64,000 nucleotides of DNA from Terrabacter aerolatus (lineage in GTDB: Bacteria; Actinomycetota; Actinomycetes; Actinomycetales; Dermatophilaceae): NCBI RefSeq assembly GCF_007991735.1, contig NZ_BJYX01000003.1, positions 228,655-292,654 on the forward strand, read 5' to 3'. The stretch's first letter is position 1, and each line of letters opens with the position of its first letter. Positions 8,235 to 16,321 of this stretch are shown piece by piece. The position numbers were made by a program, and so were the translations under genes. The notes under the pieces are model-generated. The model saw only the letters and a program-made list of their open reading frames with translations, was not told the DNA's origin and did not search any database.

Positions 8235-8996
8235 ATGGCTTCGTGGGACATCAGCATCGGCCTCCCGCCTTCCGACGTCATCGCCGTCCTCAGGCGCCTG
8301 CCCGGTGTGGCCGTCGAAGACATCCCGACGGGGATCGGGATCGATCTCGGGGAAGGCCGTGCGGCGTGGGTCGACGCCGCACCTTCTGCGGGCGACCCCC
8401 AGGACCAGGCCTCGATCAGCGTCAAGGACCGCAGCACCATCGGTGCGTGGCGCATCTACGACCACCTCGCGGCCCAGACCACGGCACCGATGCAGATGTG
8501 GGACGACGGCGGGCTCCTCGTCAGCGAGCGGAGGTGGCAGGTGTCGGTGCGTCCGGGCTCGCCCGCGACGCAGCACATCGAGCTCGTGGACTGGGACTCC
8601 CGAGCTGTCGGTGCCCGACTGCTGGGGCTCGCGAGATCGGGGCCTCTGACGCCGTCCGACGTCCTGGCGGTTCTCGCGGACTCCGGAGTCCCCCAGGACG
8701 CTGTGCGTGACCGATCGCTCGAACTGACGGGCGAGCTCGTGCGTGCCGGGTTGCTGCGACCCCACCCCACCCTGCACGAGCAGGCTCCGCCACGAGGCGC
8801 AGGGGTCCCGCGCACCCAGGACCTCGTGTTCACGACCTATGCCCTCTTCCGAACAGGCGACGACCGGACCGGGACGCTCGTGATCGGTCCGGCCGTCCCG
8901 CGGGACGCCCGGGCCACGATCACGGCCGCGGACGTCCGGAACTGGATGATGAGGGACTTCGACGCCAGTGCGAACCCCGGCAGTGGTGCCGGGTGA
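8235..8996 (+). CDS. Candidate immunity protein for the upstream nuclease toxin
   Basis: 253 residues, no signal peptide, no family I recognise. It starts 2 nt after the toxin stop, so the two are almost certainly co-translated. The N-terminal part (1-110) looks alpha/beta, with strands such as GIGIDLGEGRAAWV; the middle (about 130-180) looks like a small helical, possibly winged-helix segment (SDVLAVLADSGV, ELTGELVRAGLL). Most immunity proteins are small and cytoplasmic; this one is larger than usual, so it could instead be an adaptor or a two-domain protein. The immunity role is inferred only from position. Confidence 0.5.
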   Translation: MASWDISIGLPPSDVIAVLRRLPGVAVEDIPTGIGIDLGEGRAAWVDAAPSAGDPQDQASISVKDRSTIGAWRIYDHLAAQTTAPMQMWDDGGLLVSERRWQVSVRPGSPATQHIELVDWDSRAVGARLLGLARSGPLTPSDVLAVLADSGVPQDAVRDRSLELTGELVRAGLLRPHPTLHEQAPPRGAGVPRTQDLVFTTYALFRTGDDRTGTLVIGPAVPRDARATITAADVRNWMMRDFDASANPGSGAG

Positions 8997-9138
8997 GGTG
9001 GGGCAAGCCTGGGGCACACCTCGAGGCGGACACCATCTACGACCTTCTGGTGGTGCGCGGGCTCGACGACTGGTTGCAGCCGCGCGTGGGCCGAGGCGGC
9101 TCTGGGGCGGCTCCCCGACGTCGACTGAGGCACCCGGT

Positions 9139-9144
9139 TACGCT
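9139..9144 (+). promoter_or_regulatory. Leaderless -10 box for the GDPD gene
   Basis: TACGCT ends 6 nt before GTG 9151. No Shine-Dalgarno sequence is visible, which supports leaderless initiation. Confidence 0.55.
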
Positions 9145-9150
9145 CGCCCT

Positions 9151-9939
9151 GTGACGACCCGGGCCTACCTCCAGCGCACGCCGGTGGCCCTGGCCCACCG
9201 CGGCGGGTCCCTCTACACCCCCAACGTCGGGCTCGAGAACACCATGACGGCCTTCGGCAACGCTGTCGCCCTCGGCTACACGCACCTGGAGACCGACGTG
9301 CACCTCACGCGGGACGGACGGCTCGTCGCCTTCCACGACACGGTGCTCGACCGGGTGACCAACGCCCGCGGCCGCATCCGTGACCTGCCGTGGTCCGAGG
9401 TGGCCCACGCCGAGGTCGGCGACGGCGGGCGCATCCCGCTGCTCAGCGACCTGCTCGACGCGTGGCCCGCCATCAACCTCAACATCGACCTCAAGGCTCC
9501 CGGCACCGCCGAGCCCCTGTGGGAGCTCATCGAGGAGCGTGGAATCCACGGCCAGGTGTGCGTCGGCTCGTTCTCCCAGCGCAACATCTCGCACTTCCGG
9601 CGGCTCTCCCACGGCACGGTCGCGACGGCGGCAGCGGAGGTGGGCACGGCCCTCGCCCGTTTCGGGCCCTGGGTCCTCAGCGCGGTCTTCCGCACCCCCG
9701 CCGACGTCTTCCAGGTCCCGACCTCCATTCCCTTGCGGGGCAGGCCCATTCGCATCGTCACGGCCCGGTTCGTCGAAACCGCCCATCGATGCGACAAGCA
9801 GGTGCACGTCTGGACCATCGACGACGCCGACGAGATGGAGCGCCTGCTCGACCTCGGGGTCGACGGTCTCGTCAGTGACCGCATCGACGTCCTCAAGGAC
9901 GTCCTCGTCGGTCGAGGAGTCTGGACCGGGCAGGGCTGA
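9151..9939 (+). CDS. Glycerophosphodiester phosphodiesterase
   Basis: 262 residues, a compact cytoplasmic-type GDPD. It cleaves glycerophosphodiesters from phospholipid turnover to glycerol-3-phosphate and an alcohol. The signature residues are present: HRG (16-18), the ENTMTAF helix (29-35), metal ligands Glu47 and Asp49 in LETDVHLT, and the second catalytic His62 in FHD; the barrel ends with VHVWTIDDADEM and DLGVDGLVSD. GTG 9151 is chosen because it places HRG at the usual position and has a leaderless -10 box. The gene follows the toxin cassette but has its own promoter. Confidence 0.9.
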   Translation: MTTRAYLQRTPVALAHRGGSLYTPNVGLENTMTAFGNAVALGYTHLETDVHLTRDGRLVAFHDTVLDRVTNARGRIRDLPWSEVAHAEVGDGGRIPLLSDLLDAWPAINLNIDLKAPGTAEPLWELIEERGIHGQVCVGSFSQRNISHFRRLSHGTVATAAAEVGTALARFGPWVLSAVFRTPADVFQVPTSIPLRGRPIRIVTARFVETAHRCDKQVHVWTIDDADEMERLLDLGVDGLVSDRIDVLKDVLVGRGVWTGQG

Positions 9940-10004
9940 CGACCGGGCCGCACGCCCGATCCCACCCGTCTCCCGGAGGAGGGACACGGCATACGCCAAT
10001 CGGG

Positions 10005-10643
10005 TCAGCGGACCAGGACGTGCCCTCGGGAGGTGGTGAGGCGGGTCCAGCGACCGTGCGCCGCGATCGTCGCCGGCTCCCCCGCCGACGTGAAGCCGAG
10101 CACGTGCGCGCCGAACGCGAGGCCAGCAGCGATCGGCGGCACCGTGTCGCTCATCGCGCCCCACGTGCGCCGGCGGAGCGCGTCGACGGCATGACCGCCG
10201 GCGTTCTCCGGGGTGCCCTCAGCGACCTGCGAGATGCCTTGTCGCGCAATGGAATCGATGACGTCGCCGTCCAGCTGACCGACCGGCTCCCAACCGTCAC
10301 GAGGCGGGGTGAGCCCGCTCCAGGGAGCGCGCACCGTCGTGGGCGGGACGCTCAGCACGGCGCCGATGCCCTCGCGTGCAAGGCGGTCGTTGACCGACGC
10401 GAAGGACACCGTGGCATCGACGTCGTCGGCGGCGGCGATGGTGACGACGCGCATCCCGAGCACGGTGCCGTCGCCCATGAGACCGGTCCCCTCGATGACG
10501 GCCACGGTCGTCAGGAGGAGGTTGCCGAGCACCTGGAGCCGCACGGCGCCCTCCGGGTTGGCGCGGCTCGCGCGTCCGAGATAGGTGCCGAGGTCGGCGA
10601 GGCCGCGCGGGTCCCCGAAGTCGATGTGCTGGGCGTCGCTCAC
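10005..10643 (-). CDS. Conserved-looking hypothetical protein coupled to a thioesterase
   Basis: 212 residues, soluble, no signal peptide or membrane segment. I do not recognise a family. The N-terminal part (about 1-120) has alternating helices and strands (LQVLGNLLLTTVAVIEGTG, LGMRVVTIAAADD); the C-terminal half contains APWSGLTPPRDGWEPVGQL and a short hydrophobic stretch (PIAAGLAFGAHVLGF). GTG 10643 overlaps the stop of the upstream thioesterase gene (GTGA), so the two are one transcription unit. Function unknown. Confidence 0.7.
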   Translation of the reverse strand: MSDAQHIDFGDPRGLADLGTYLGRASRANPEGAVRLQVLGNLLLTTVAVIEGTGLMGDGTVLGMRVVTIAAADDVDATVSFASVNDRLAREGIGAVLSVPPTTVRAPWSGLTPPRDGWEPVGQLDGDVIDSIARQGISQVAEGTPENAGGHAVDALRRRTWGAMSDTVPPIAAGLAFGAHVLGFTSAGEPATIAAHGRWTRLTTSRGHVLVR

Positions 10644-11155
10644 CGGCGCCGCCTACGGAACGGAGCAGGCTCACCGAGGTGTGCCCGGACCGACGTGCGC
10701 TCGTCCGGCCGCATGCGCCGCGGCGACTCGCTCGCGAAGTCGTAGAGCGCCAGCTCGGTCTCCGCGACGGCGTAGACCGGCCGCTCACCGTCGCCCACGC
10801 CCTCAGGGTCGGTGACGATGTAGGCGACGTCGAAACCCGCTCCGCCGACCCGTGAGACCCACATCTGGATCTCGACCGGCGCGTGCCGGAAACCGAGGGG
10901 ACGGCGGTACTCGATCTCGTGGCGCGACACGAGCACGCCCTCGTCGAGCAGGGTCTTGTCGCCCGCTCCCCCGCCGTCGAACCAGTCGCGGAAGGCGATG
11001 ACACGGGCGTCCTCGAGCAGCCGGAGGAACTGCACGTTGTTGATGTGCGCGTACGCGTCCATGTCGGACCAGCGCAGCGACACCTGTGCGGCGTACGGCG
11101 TCGCCTGCGCGTCGGGCTCGGGCGGGGTGCCGGTCGCGTCGCTCGTCTCGGTCAT
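10640..11155 (-). CDS. Hotdog-fold acyl-CoA thioesterase (4HBT family)
   Basis: 171 residues, single hotdog domain. The signature RWSDMDAYAHINNVQFLRLL (about 31-50) has the Asp-x-Asp-x-x-x-His-x-N pattern of the 4-hydroxybenzoyl-CoA thioesterase family, which hydrolyses acyl-CoA to free acid and CoA. The substrate is not readable. ATG 11155 has GGAAGGA upstream on the minus strand. It is the first gene of a two-gene unit, divergent from recQ. Confidence 0.85.
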   Translation of the reverse strand: MTETSDATGTPPEPDAQATPYAAQVSLRWSDMDAYAHINNVQFLRLLEDARVIAFRDWFDGGGAGDKTLLDEGVLVSRHEIEYRRPLGFRHAPVEIQMWVSRVGGAGFDVAYIVTDPEGVGDGERPVYAVAETELALYDFASESPRRMRPDERTSVRAHLGEPAPFRRRRR

Positions 11156-11263
11156 GCCCCCATCCTTCCAGCCCGCCCGGGCGCGCCCGTCCACATCCCC
11201 GGTGGTGGACGCGCCTGCGTCCACAGCGTGCGTATGCCGGTCGGCCCGGTCGGTGGGGCCACG

Positions 11264-11269
11264 TAGGTT
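11264..11269 (+). promoter_or_regulatory. Leaderless -10 box for recQ
   Basis: TAGGTT ends 7 nt before ATG 11277. No Shine-Dalgarno sequence intervenes. Confidence 0.55.
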
Positions 11270-11276
11270 GGGGGCC

Positions 11277-13430
11277 ATGACCCCACCCACCCCCTCGGCA
11301 CCCTCCGCACTGCCCGTCGCCGACGTCGACCCTGCCCTGCGCGAGCGGGCGACGAGCGCGTTGCGGCGCCTCGTGGGCCGTGACGACGTCGACTTCCGCG
11401 ACGGCCAGCTCGAGGCGATCAACGAGCTGGTGGCCGGTCGACGACGCGTGCTCGTCGTGCAGCGCACCGGGTGGGGCAAGTCGGCCGTCTACTTCGTCGC
11501 GACGGCGCTGCGCCGGGCCGAGGGGGCCGGACCGACGGTCATCGTCAGCCCGCTGCTCGCCCTCATGCGCGACCAGATCGCCGCCGCCGGGCGCGCCGGC
11601 ATCACGGCCGTCACCCTCAACTCCACGAACGCCGACGAGTGGGGCGCCGTGTCGGGCGCCCTCGCCCGGGGCGAGGTCGACGTGCTGCTCGTCAGCCCCG
11701 AGCGGCTCAACAACCCGCGCTTCCGCGACGAGCAGCTGCCGGCGCTCGCCGAGACGTGCGGTCTGCTCGTCGTCGACGAGGCCCACTGCATCAGCGACTG
11801 GGGCCACGACTTCCGGCCCGACTACCGTCGCATCCGCGACCTGCTCACGACGCTGCCCGAGCACACGCCGGTGCTCGCCACGACGGCGACGGCCAACGCC
11901 CGCGTCGTCACCGATGTCGTCGAGCAGCTCGGAGCCGGCGGCCGCGACGTGCTGACCCTGCGCGGGCCGCTCGCCCGGGCGTCGCTCCGTCTGGGCGTCC
12001 TGCCGCTGGCGGCCCCGGAGCAGCGACTCGCCTGGCTCATCGCGCACCTCGCAGAGCTGCCCGGTTCGGGCATCGTCTACGCCCTGACCGTGGCCGCCGC
12101 CGAGGACGTCGCGGTCGCGCTGCGCGAGGCCGGGCACGAGGTCGCCGCCTACACGGGTCGCACCGAGCCGTCCGAGCGCATCAGGCTCGAGGAGGCTCTG
12201 CGCGACAACGAGGTCAAGGCCCTCGTGGCGACCTCCGCCCTCGGCATGGGCTTCGACAAGCCCGACCTCGGCTTCGTCCTGCACCTCGGCGCCCCGTCGT
12301 CGCCGGTCGCCTACTACCAGCAGGTCGGTCGAGCGGGCCGTGCCACCGAGCGGGCCGACGTGCTGCTCATGCCCGGCCCCGAGGACAAGGACATCTGGCG
12401 CTACTTCGCGTCGGCCTCGATGCCGAAGCAGGACCAGGCCGACGCGGTCGTGCGTGCGCTCTCCGAGTCGCCCAAGGCCCTCTCGACGGTGGCCCTCGAG
12501 ACGATTGTGGACGTCCGGCGCACCCGCCTCGAGCTGCTCCTCAAGGTGCTCGACGTCGACGGCGCCGTGCACCGCGTGCCGGGTGGGTGGACCGCCACCG
12601 GCGAACCCTGGACCTACGACGCGGAGCGCTACGGCCGCGTCACCGAGGCGCGTGAGCGCGAGCAGCAGCTCATGGTCGACTACGAACGCACCGACCGCTG
12701 CCGCATGGCCTTCCTGCAGGAGACGCTCGACGACGACTCCGCCGAGCCCTGCGGCCGCTGCGACCGGTGCGTGGGTCCGTGGTTCGACCCGACCATCCCC
12801 GAAGCGGCCGTCAACACGGCGAGGTCCCGCCTCGCGCGGCCGGGCGTCGTGCTCGAGTCGCGCGCCCAGTGGCCACCCGGCATGGACCGGCTCGGGGTGC
12901 CCTTCAAGGGCAAGATCTCGCCGGCCGTCGCCATGTCGGAGGGCCGCGCCGTCGCCCGCCTCAGCGACCTCGGCTGGGGTCAGCGCCTGCGCGAGCTGCT
13001 CCGGGGCGAGGACCAGGAGATCCCGGAGGAGGCCCTCCGCGCCTGCGTCGAGGTTCTCGCCGGGTGGGGGTGGCAGGAGCGTCCGGCGGCCGTCGTGTCG
13101 GTGCCGTCGCGCCGACGTCCGCTGCTCGTCGAGTCACTCGCCGCCGGACTGGGTCGGCTCGGTCGACTGCCCTACCTCGGCGCGCTCGACCTCGTCGAGG
13201 GTGGTCCGGTCGGCGAGGCCGGCGGCAACAGCGCCTTCCGGCTCGCCAACGTCTGGGGGCGTCTCGCCGTGGGGCCTGAGCTCGCCGGTTCGCTGACGGG
13301 TATCCCCGGACCGGTGCTGCTCGTGGACGACGTGAGCGACTCACGCTGGACCCTCACCGTGTGCTCCGGCCTGCTCCGCGAGGCCGGAGCACCGGCCGTG
13401 CTCCCGATGGCCCTGGCCCTGGAGGCGTGA
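11277..13430 (+). CDS. recQ: RecQ-family DNA helicase fused to a phosphoribosyltransferase-like domain
   Basis: 717 residues. Superfamily 2 motor: Walker A RTGWGKS (63-69), DEAH box VVDEAHCISDWGHD (about 162-175), motif III-type TATAN, and a second RecA-like lobe with ALGMGFDKPDL and QQVGRAGR. A RecQ Zn-binding region with the CGRCDRC cluster follows (about 490). The final ~70 residues depart from RecQ: GPVLLVDDVSDSRWTLTVC matches the phosphoribosyltransferase PRPP-binding loop, with the two Asp residues. RecQ unwinds DNA 3' to 5' in recombination and fork repair; the added domain may sense a nucleotide, which is inference. ATG 11277 is leaderless. Confidence 0.9.
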   Translation: MTPPTPSAPSALPVADVDPALRERATSALRRLVGRDDVDFRDGQLEAINELVAGRRRVLVVQRTGWGKSAVYFVATALRRAEGAGPTVIVSPLLALMRDQIAAAGRAGITAVTLNSTNADEWGAVSGALARGEVDVLLVSPERLNNPRFRDEQLPALAETCGLLVVDEAHCISDWGHDFRPDYRRIRDLLTTLPEHTPVLATTATANARVVTDVVEQLGAGGRDVLTLRGPLARASLRLGVLPLAAPEQRLAWLIAHLAELPGSGIVYALTVAAAEDVAVALREAGHEVAAYTGRTEPSERIRLEEALRDNEVKALVATSALGMGFDKPDLGFVLHLGAPSSPVAYYQQVGRAGRATERADVLLMPGPEDKDIWRYFASASMPKQDQADAVVRALSESPKALSTVALETIVDVRRTRLELLLKVLDVDGAVHRVPGGWTATGEPWTYDAERYGRVTEAREREQQLMVDYERTDRCRMAFLQETLDDDSAEPCGRCDRCVGPWFDPTIPEAAVNTARSRLARPGVVLESRAQWPPGMDRLGVPFKGKISPAVAMSEGRAVARLSDLGWGQRLRELLRGEDQEIPEEALRACVEVLAGWGWQERPAAVVSVPSRRRPLLVESLAAGLGRLGRLPYLGALDLVEGGPVGEAGGNSAFRLANVWGRLAVGPELAGSLTGIPGPVLLVDDVSDSRWTLTVCSGLLREAGAPAVLPMALALEA

Positions 13431-13470
13431 CGCCGGTCCCGGGCGGCGGCGGCCACCCCGCCCCGGCCAC

Positions 13471-13476
13471 TAAGGT
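13471..13476 (+). promoter_or_regulatory. Leaderless -10 box for tesB
   Basis: TAAGGT ends 6 nt before GTG 13483. Confidence 0.55.
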
Positions 13477-13482
13477 CGTCCT

Positions 13483-14451
13483 GTGACCGCAGACGCCCCC
13501 TCCGAGCCGCGCCCGCTCCCCCCGCTCGAGGACCTCCTCGAGGTGCTGACCCTCGAGGACGTCGGGACGGCCCACATCTCGGTCACCGACGTCCGCGGGC
13601 ACGATGCCGCCGAGTCGATCGGGGCGTCCTCCGCCCGGGTCTTCGAGGGCCGGAGCCAGAAGATGCCTCACGGGCGCGTCTTCGGCGGCCAGGTCCTGGC
13701 CCAGTGTGTCATGGCCGCCGGCATCACCGTCCGTGACCTCGACACGGGGCGCGGCGCGCGTCACATCCACTCGCTCCACGGCTACTTCATGCGACCCGGC
13801 GACGACACGCTGCCGATCCGCTTCGCCGTCGAGGAGATGCGCGACGGCAACAGCTTCTCGACCCGCCGGGTGCACGCCGTCCAGAAGGGGGCGCCCATCA
13901 TGTCGATGACCTGCTCCTTCCAGGACCGGGCCGGTGGCCTCGACCACCAGGGCACGATGCCCGCGGTGCCAGGGCCCGACGGCCTCGTCTCGCTGGCGGA
14001 GGCCTTCCGCGGCGTCGACCACCCCGGCGCCCGTCACATCTCCGAGTCCCGCCCCATCGAGCTGCGACCCGTCGAGAGCAACATGTTCCTCGACGCCGGT
14101 CCCGAGCAGGTGGCCACGAACCACGTATGGATGCGTGCCGTGGAGCGCCTGCCGGACGACCCGCTGCTGCACGCGGCGGTGCTCGCGTACTCCAGCGACT
14201 ACTCGCTTCTCGAGCCGGTGCTCCGCCGTCACGGCCTGGTCTGGACCGACCGCCGACTGCGGGTCGCGAGCCTCGACCACTCGATGTGGTTCCACCGCGA
14301 CGTCCGGGCCGACGAGTGGCTGCTCTACGCCCAGCAGTCCCCGTCGGCCGAGAGCGGGCGCGGCCTGTCCATCGGCGAGATCTACAGCCAGGACGGCACG
14401 CTCGTGGCCACCACCGCCCAGGAGGGCATGGTCCGCGTCAAGGAGTCGTGA
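13483..14451 (+). CDS. tesB: Acyl-CoA thioesterase II (TesB type)
   Basis: 322 residues with the double-hotdog layout of TesB. The first hotdog has MPHGRVFGGQVLAQCVMAA and HSLHGYFMRPGD, the usual TesB landmarks; the second ends in GLSIGEIYSQDGTL and TTAQEGMVR, containing the conserved Gln of the Asp/Thr/Gln catalytic network. It hydrolyses medium- and long-chain acyl-CoA. GTG 13483 has a leaderless box. The gene converges on the treZ end at 14492. Confidence 0.9.
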   Translation: MTADAPSEPRPLPPLEDLLEVLTLEDVGTAHISVTDVRGHDAAESIGASSARVFEGRSQKMPHGRVFGGQVLAQCVMAAGITVRDLDTGRGARHIHSLHGYFMRPGDDTLPIRFAVEEMRDGNSFSTRRVHAVQKGAPIMSMTCSFQDRAGGLDHQGTMPAVPGPDGLVSLAEAFRGVDHPGARHISESRPIELRPVESNMFLDAGPEQVATNHVWMRAVERLPDDPLLHAAVLAYSSDYSLLEPVLRRHGLVWTDRRLRVASLDHSMWFHRDVRADEWLLYAQQSPSAESGRGLSIGEIYSQDGTLVATTAQEGMVRVKES

Positions 14452-14491
14452 CCCGTTCGCGCCCACCCGAGGGCCCGCGCACGGGGTCCCC

Positions 14492-16321
14492 TCAGATGGT
14501 GGTGGTGCGCAGGACTGCGACGTCGTGACCGTCGAGGCGCACACCGTGACCGTCGACGATCGGGGCGCGACCCCACGACGCGAGGACGTGCTCGACCTCA
14601 CCGGTGAACGGCACCACCTGCGAACGGCCGGCGAGGTTGGCGACGACGTGGACCGCGCCGCGGGACATGATCATCCACTTGGCGGCCTCGTCGAACGTCA
14701 CCGCCGTGGCCCGGAGGTCGCCGGACGCGACATCGGGCTGCGTGCGGCGGACCTTGATCAGCTCGCGGTAGAAGTGCAGCATCTCGTTGTGCCCCGGCGC
14801 GCTCGGCTCACTCCAGTCCAGCACGCTGTGCGCCCGGGTCGCGGGGTCCTGCGGGTCGGGCACGTCGGCCTCGTTCCACCCGTGGGCGGCGAACTCCGCA
14901 CGGCGTCCGGAGCGGACCGCGTCAGCGAGCCAGTCCTCCTCGAACGAGGTGAAGAACGCGAACGGGGTGCTCGCCCGCCACTCCTCCCCCATGAAGACCA
15001 TCGCGGTGAAGGGCGACAGGAGGTAGAGCGCGGCTCCGACCGCCTGCTGACCCGGTGAGATCTGGTCGCTGATTCGGTCGCCGGTGGCGCGGTTGCCGAC
15101 CTGGTCGTGGGTCTGGAGGTAGGCGAGGAACTGGTGGCCCGAGCGCGCCTGCTGGTCGACCCGGGCGCCCCAGACGGTGCCACGAAAGGTCGACATGCGT
15201 CCGTCGTGGAGGAACGCGTCGGACAGCGTCTTGGCCAGCACCGAGATGGGACCACCCTGCGGCCAGGCCTCGGTGCCACCGGCGAAGTCGGCGTAGTAGC
15301 CCTGGGTCTCGCCCGTCAGCGCGACGTGCAGGGCGTGGTGGATGTCATCGTCCCACTGCGCGGTCATGCCGCGGCCGCCCTCGGCGGTCGGGGTGACGAT
15401 CACCGCGTCGTTGAGGTCGCTCTCGGCGATGAGGTCGAGGGGACGTCCCAGCTCCGTCGCGAGAGAAGCCGTCTCGTCGGAGAGCTGAGCCAGCAGGTGC
15501 GGCTCGGACTCGTCGCGCAGCTCGTGGACGGCATCGAGCCGCAACGCGTCGACGTGGAAGTCCCGGAACCAGCGCAGCGCGTTGTCGATGACCCAGCGAC
15601 GCACCTCGTGGCTGCCCTCGGCGTCGAGGTTGACCGCCGGCCCCCACGGCGTCGTGTGGGTGGTCGTGAAGTAGGGCCCGAACTCGGCGAGGTAGTTGCC
15701 GGTGGGTCCGAGGTGGTTGTAGACCACGTCGAGGCAGACGCCGAGTCCCTTCGCGTGGCAGGCGTCGACGAAGCGCTGGAACGCGGCCGGACCGCCGTAG
15801 GCCTGCTGGACGGCATACGGCGCCACCCCGTCGTAGCCCCAGCCGTGCGTGCCCCCGAACGCGGCGAGCGGCATGACCTCGACGACGTCGACACCGAGGT
15901 CGACGAGGTGCGAGAGGTGTCCGATGGCGGCGTCGAGCGTGCCCTCAGGGGTGAAGGTGCCGACGTGCAACTCGTAGACGACGCCCCCGAGCGCGCCGCG
16001 GCCGTCACGCGTTCCACGCCAGTCGCCGTCACGCCACGGGTGGGCGTCGGCGTCGAACGTGCGGCTCGAGCCGTGGACCCCGTGCGGCAGCCAGGCGCTG
16101 CGCGGGTCGGGTCGGGGGTCGCCACCGTCGAGGCAGAAGGAGTAGTCCAGCGTGCCGCTCCCGGTGCGATTCCACGACCACCAGCCGCCGTCCTCGCCCG
16201 TCATGGCGTGCCGGTGCGCGGCGGACGTCGGCTCGCCCCTGCCTTCGACCGGGTTGACGAGGACGTCCACGCGCGAGGCGAGCGGCGCCCAGACGCGGAT
16301 GGTGCTGGAGCGTGCGGTCAT
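14492..16321 (-). CDS. treZ: Malto-oligosyltrehalose trehalohydrolase
   Basis: 609 residues, cytoplasmic. An N-terminal carbohydrate-binding beta domain (IRVWAPLASRVDVLV) precedes a GH13 barrel with DVVYNHLGPTGNYL, LRLDAVHELRD (nucleophile Asp), LIAESDLND (acid/base Glu) and LQTHDQVGNR (third Asp). TreZ releases free trehalose from maltooligosyltrehalose. It is the last gene of treX-treY-treZ; its ATG overlaps the treY stop (ATGA, 16318-16321). DVVEVMPLAAFGGTHGWGYDG is written here in parts only: VMPLAAF and HGWGYDG are the usual family landmarks. Confidence 0.93.
   Translation of the reverse strand: MTARSSTIRVWAPLASRVDVLVNPVEGRGEPTSAAHRHAMTGEDGGWWSWNRTGSGTLDYSFCLDGGDPRPDPRSAWLPHGVHGSSRTFDADAHPWRDGDWRGTRDGRGALGGVVYELHVGTFTPEGTLDAAIGHLSHLVDLGVDVVEVMPLAAFGGTHGWGYDGVAPYAVQQAYGGPAAFQRFVDACHAKGLGVCLDVVYNHLGPTGNYLAEFGPYFTTTHTTPWGPAVNLDAEGSHEVRRWVIDNALRWFRDFHVDALRLDAVHELRDESEPHLLAQLSDETASLATELGRPLDLIAESDLNDAVIVTPTAEGGRGMTAQWDDDIHHALHVALTGETQGYYADFAGGTEAWPQGGPISVLAKTLSDAFLHDGRMSTFRGTVWGARVDQQARSGHQFLAYLQTHDQVGNRATGDRISDQISPGQQAVGAALYLLSPFTAMVFMGEEWRASTPFAFFTSFEEDWLADAVRSGRRAEFAAHGWNEADVPDPQDPATRAHSVLDWSEPSAPGHNEMLHFYRELIKVRRTQPDVASGDLRATAVTFDEAAKWMIMSRGAVHVVANLAGRSQVVPFTGEVEHVLASWGRAPIVDGHGVRLDGHDVAVLRTTTI

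Noticed and set aside
4985..8996. Prophage or integrative element carrying the toxin cassette
   Set aside because: No integrase, attachment repeats, tRNA target or phage structural genes at either side.
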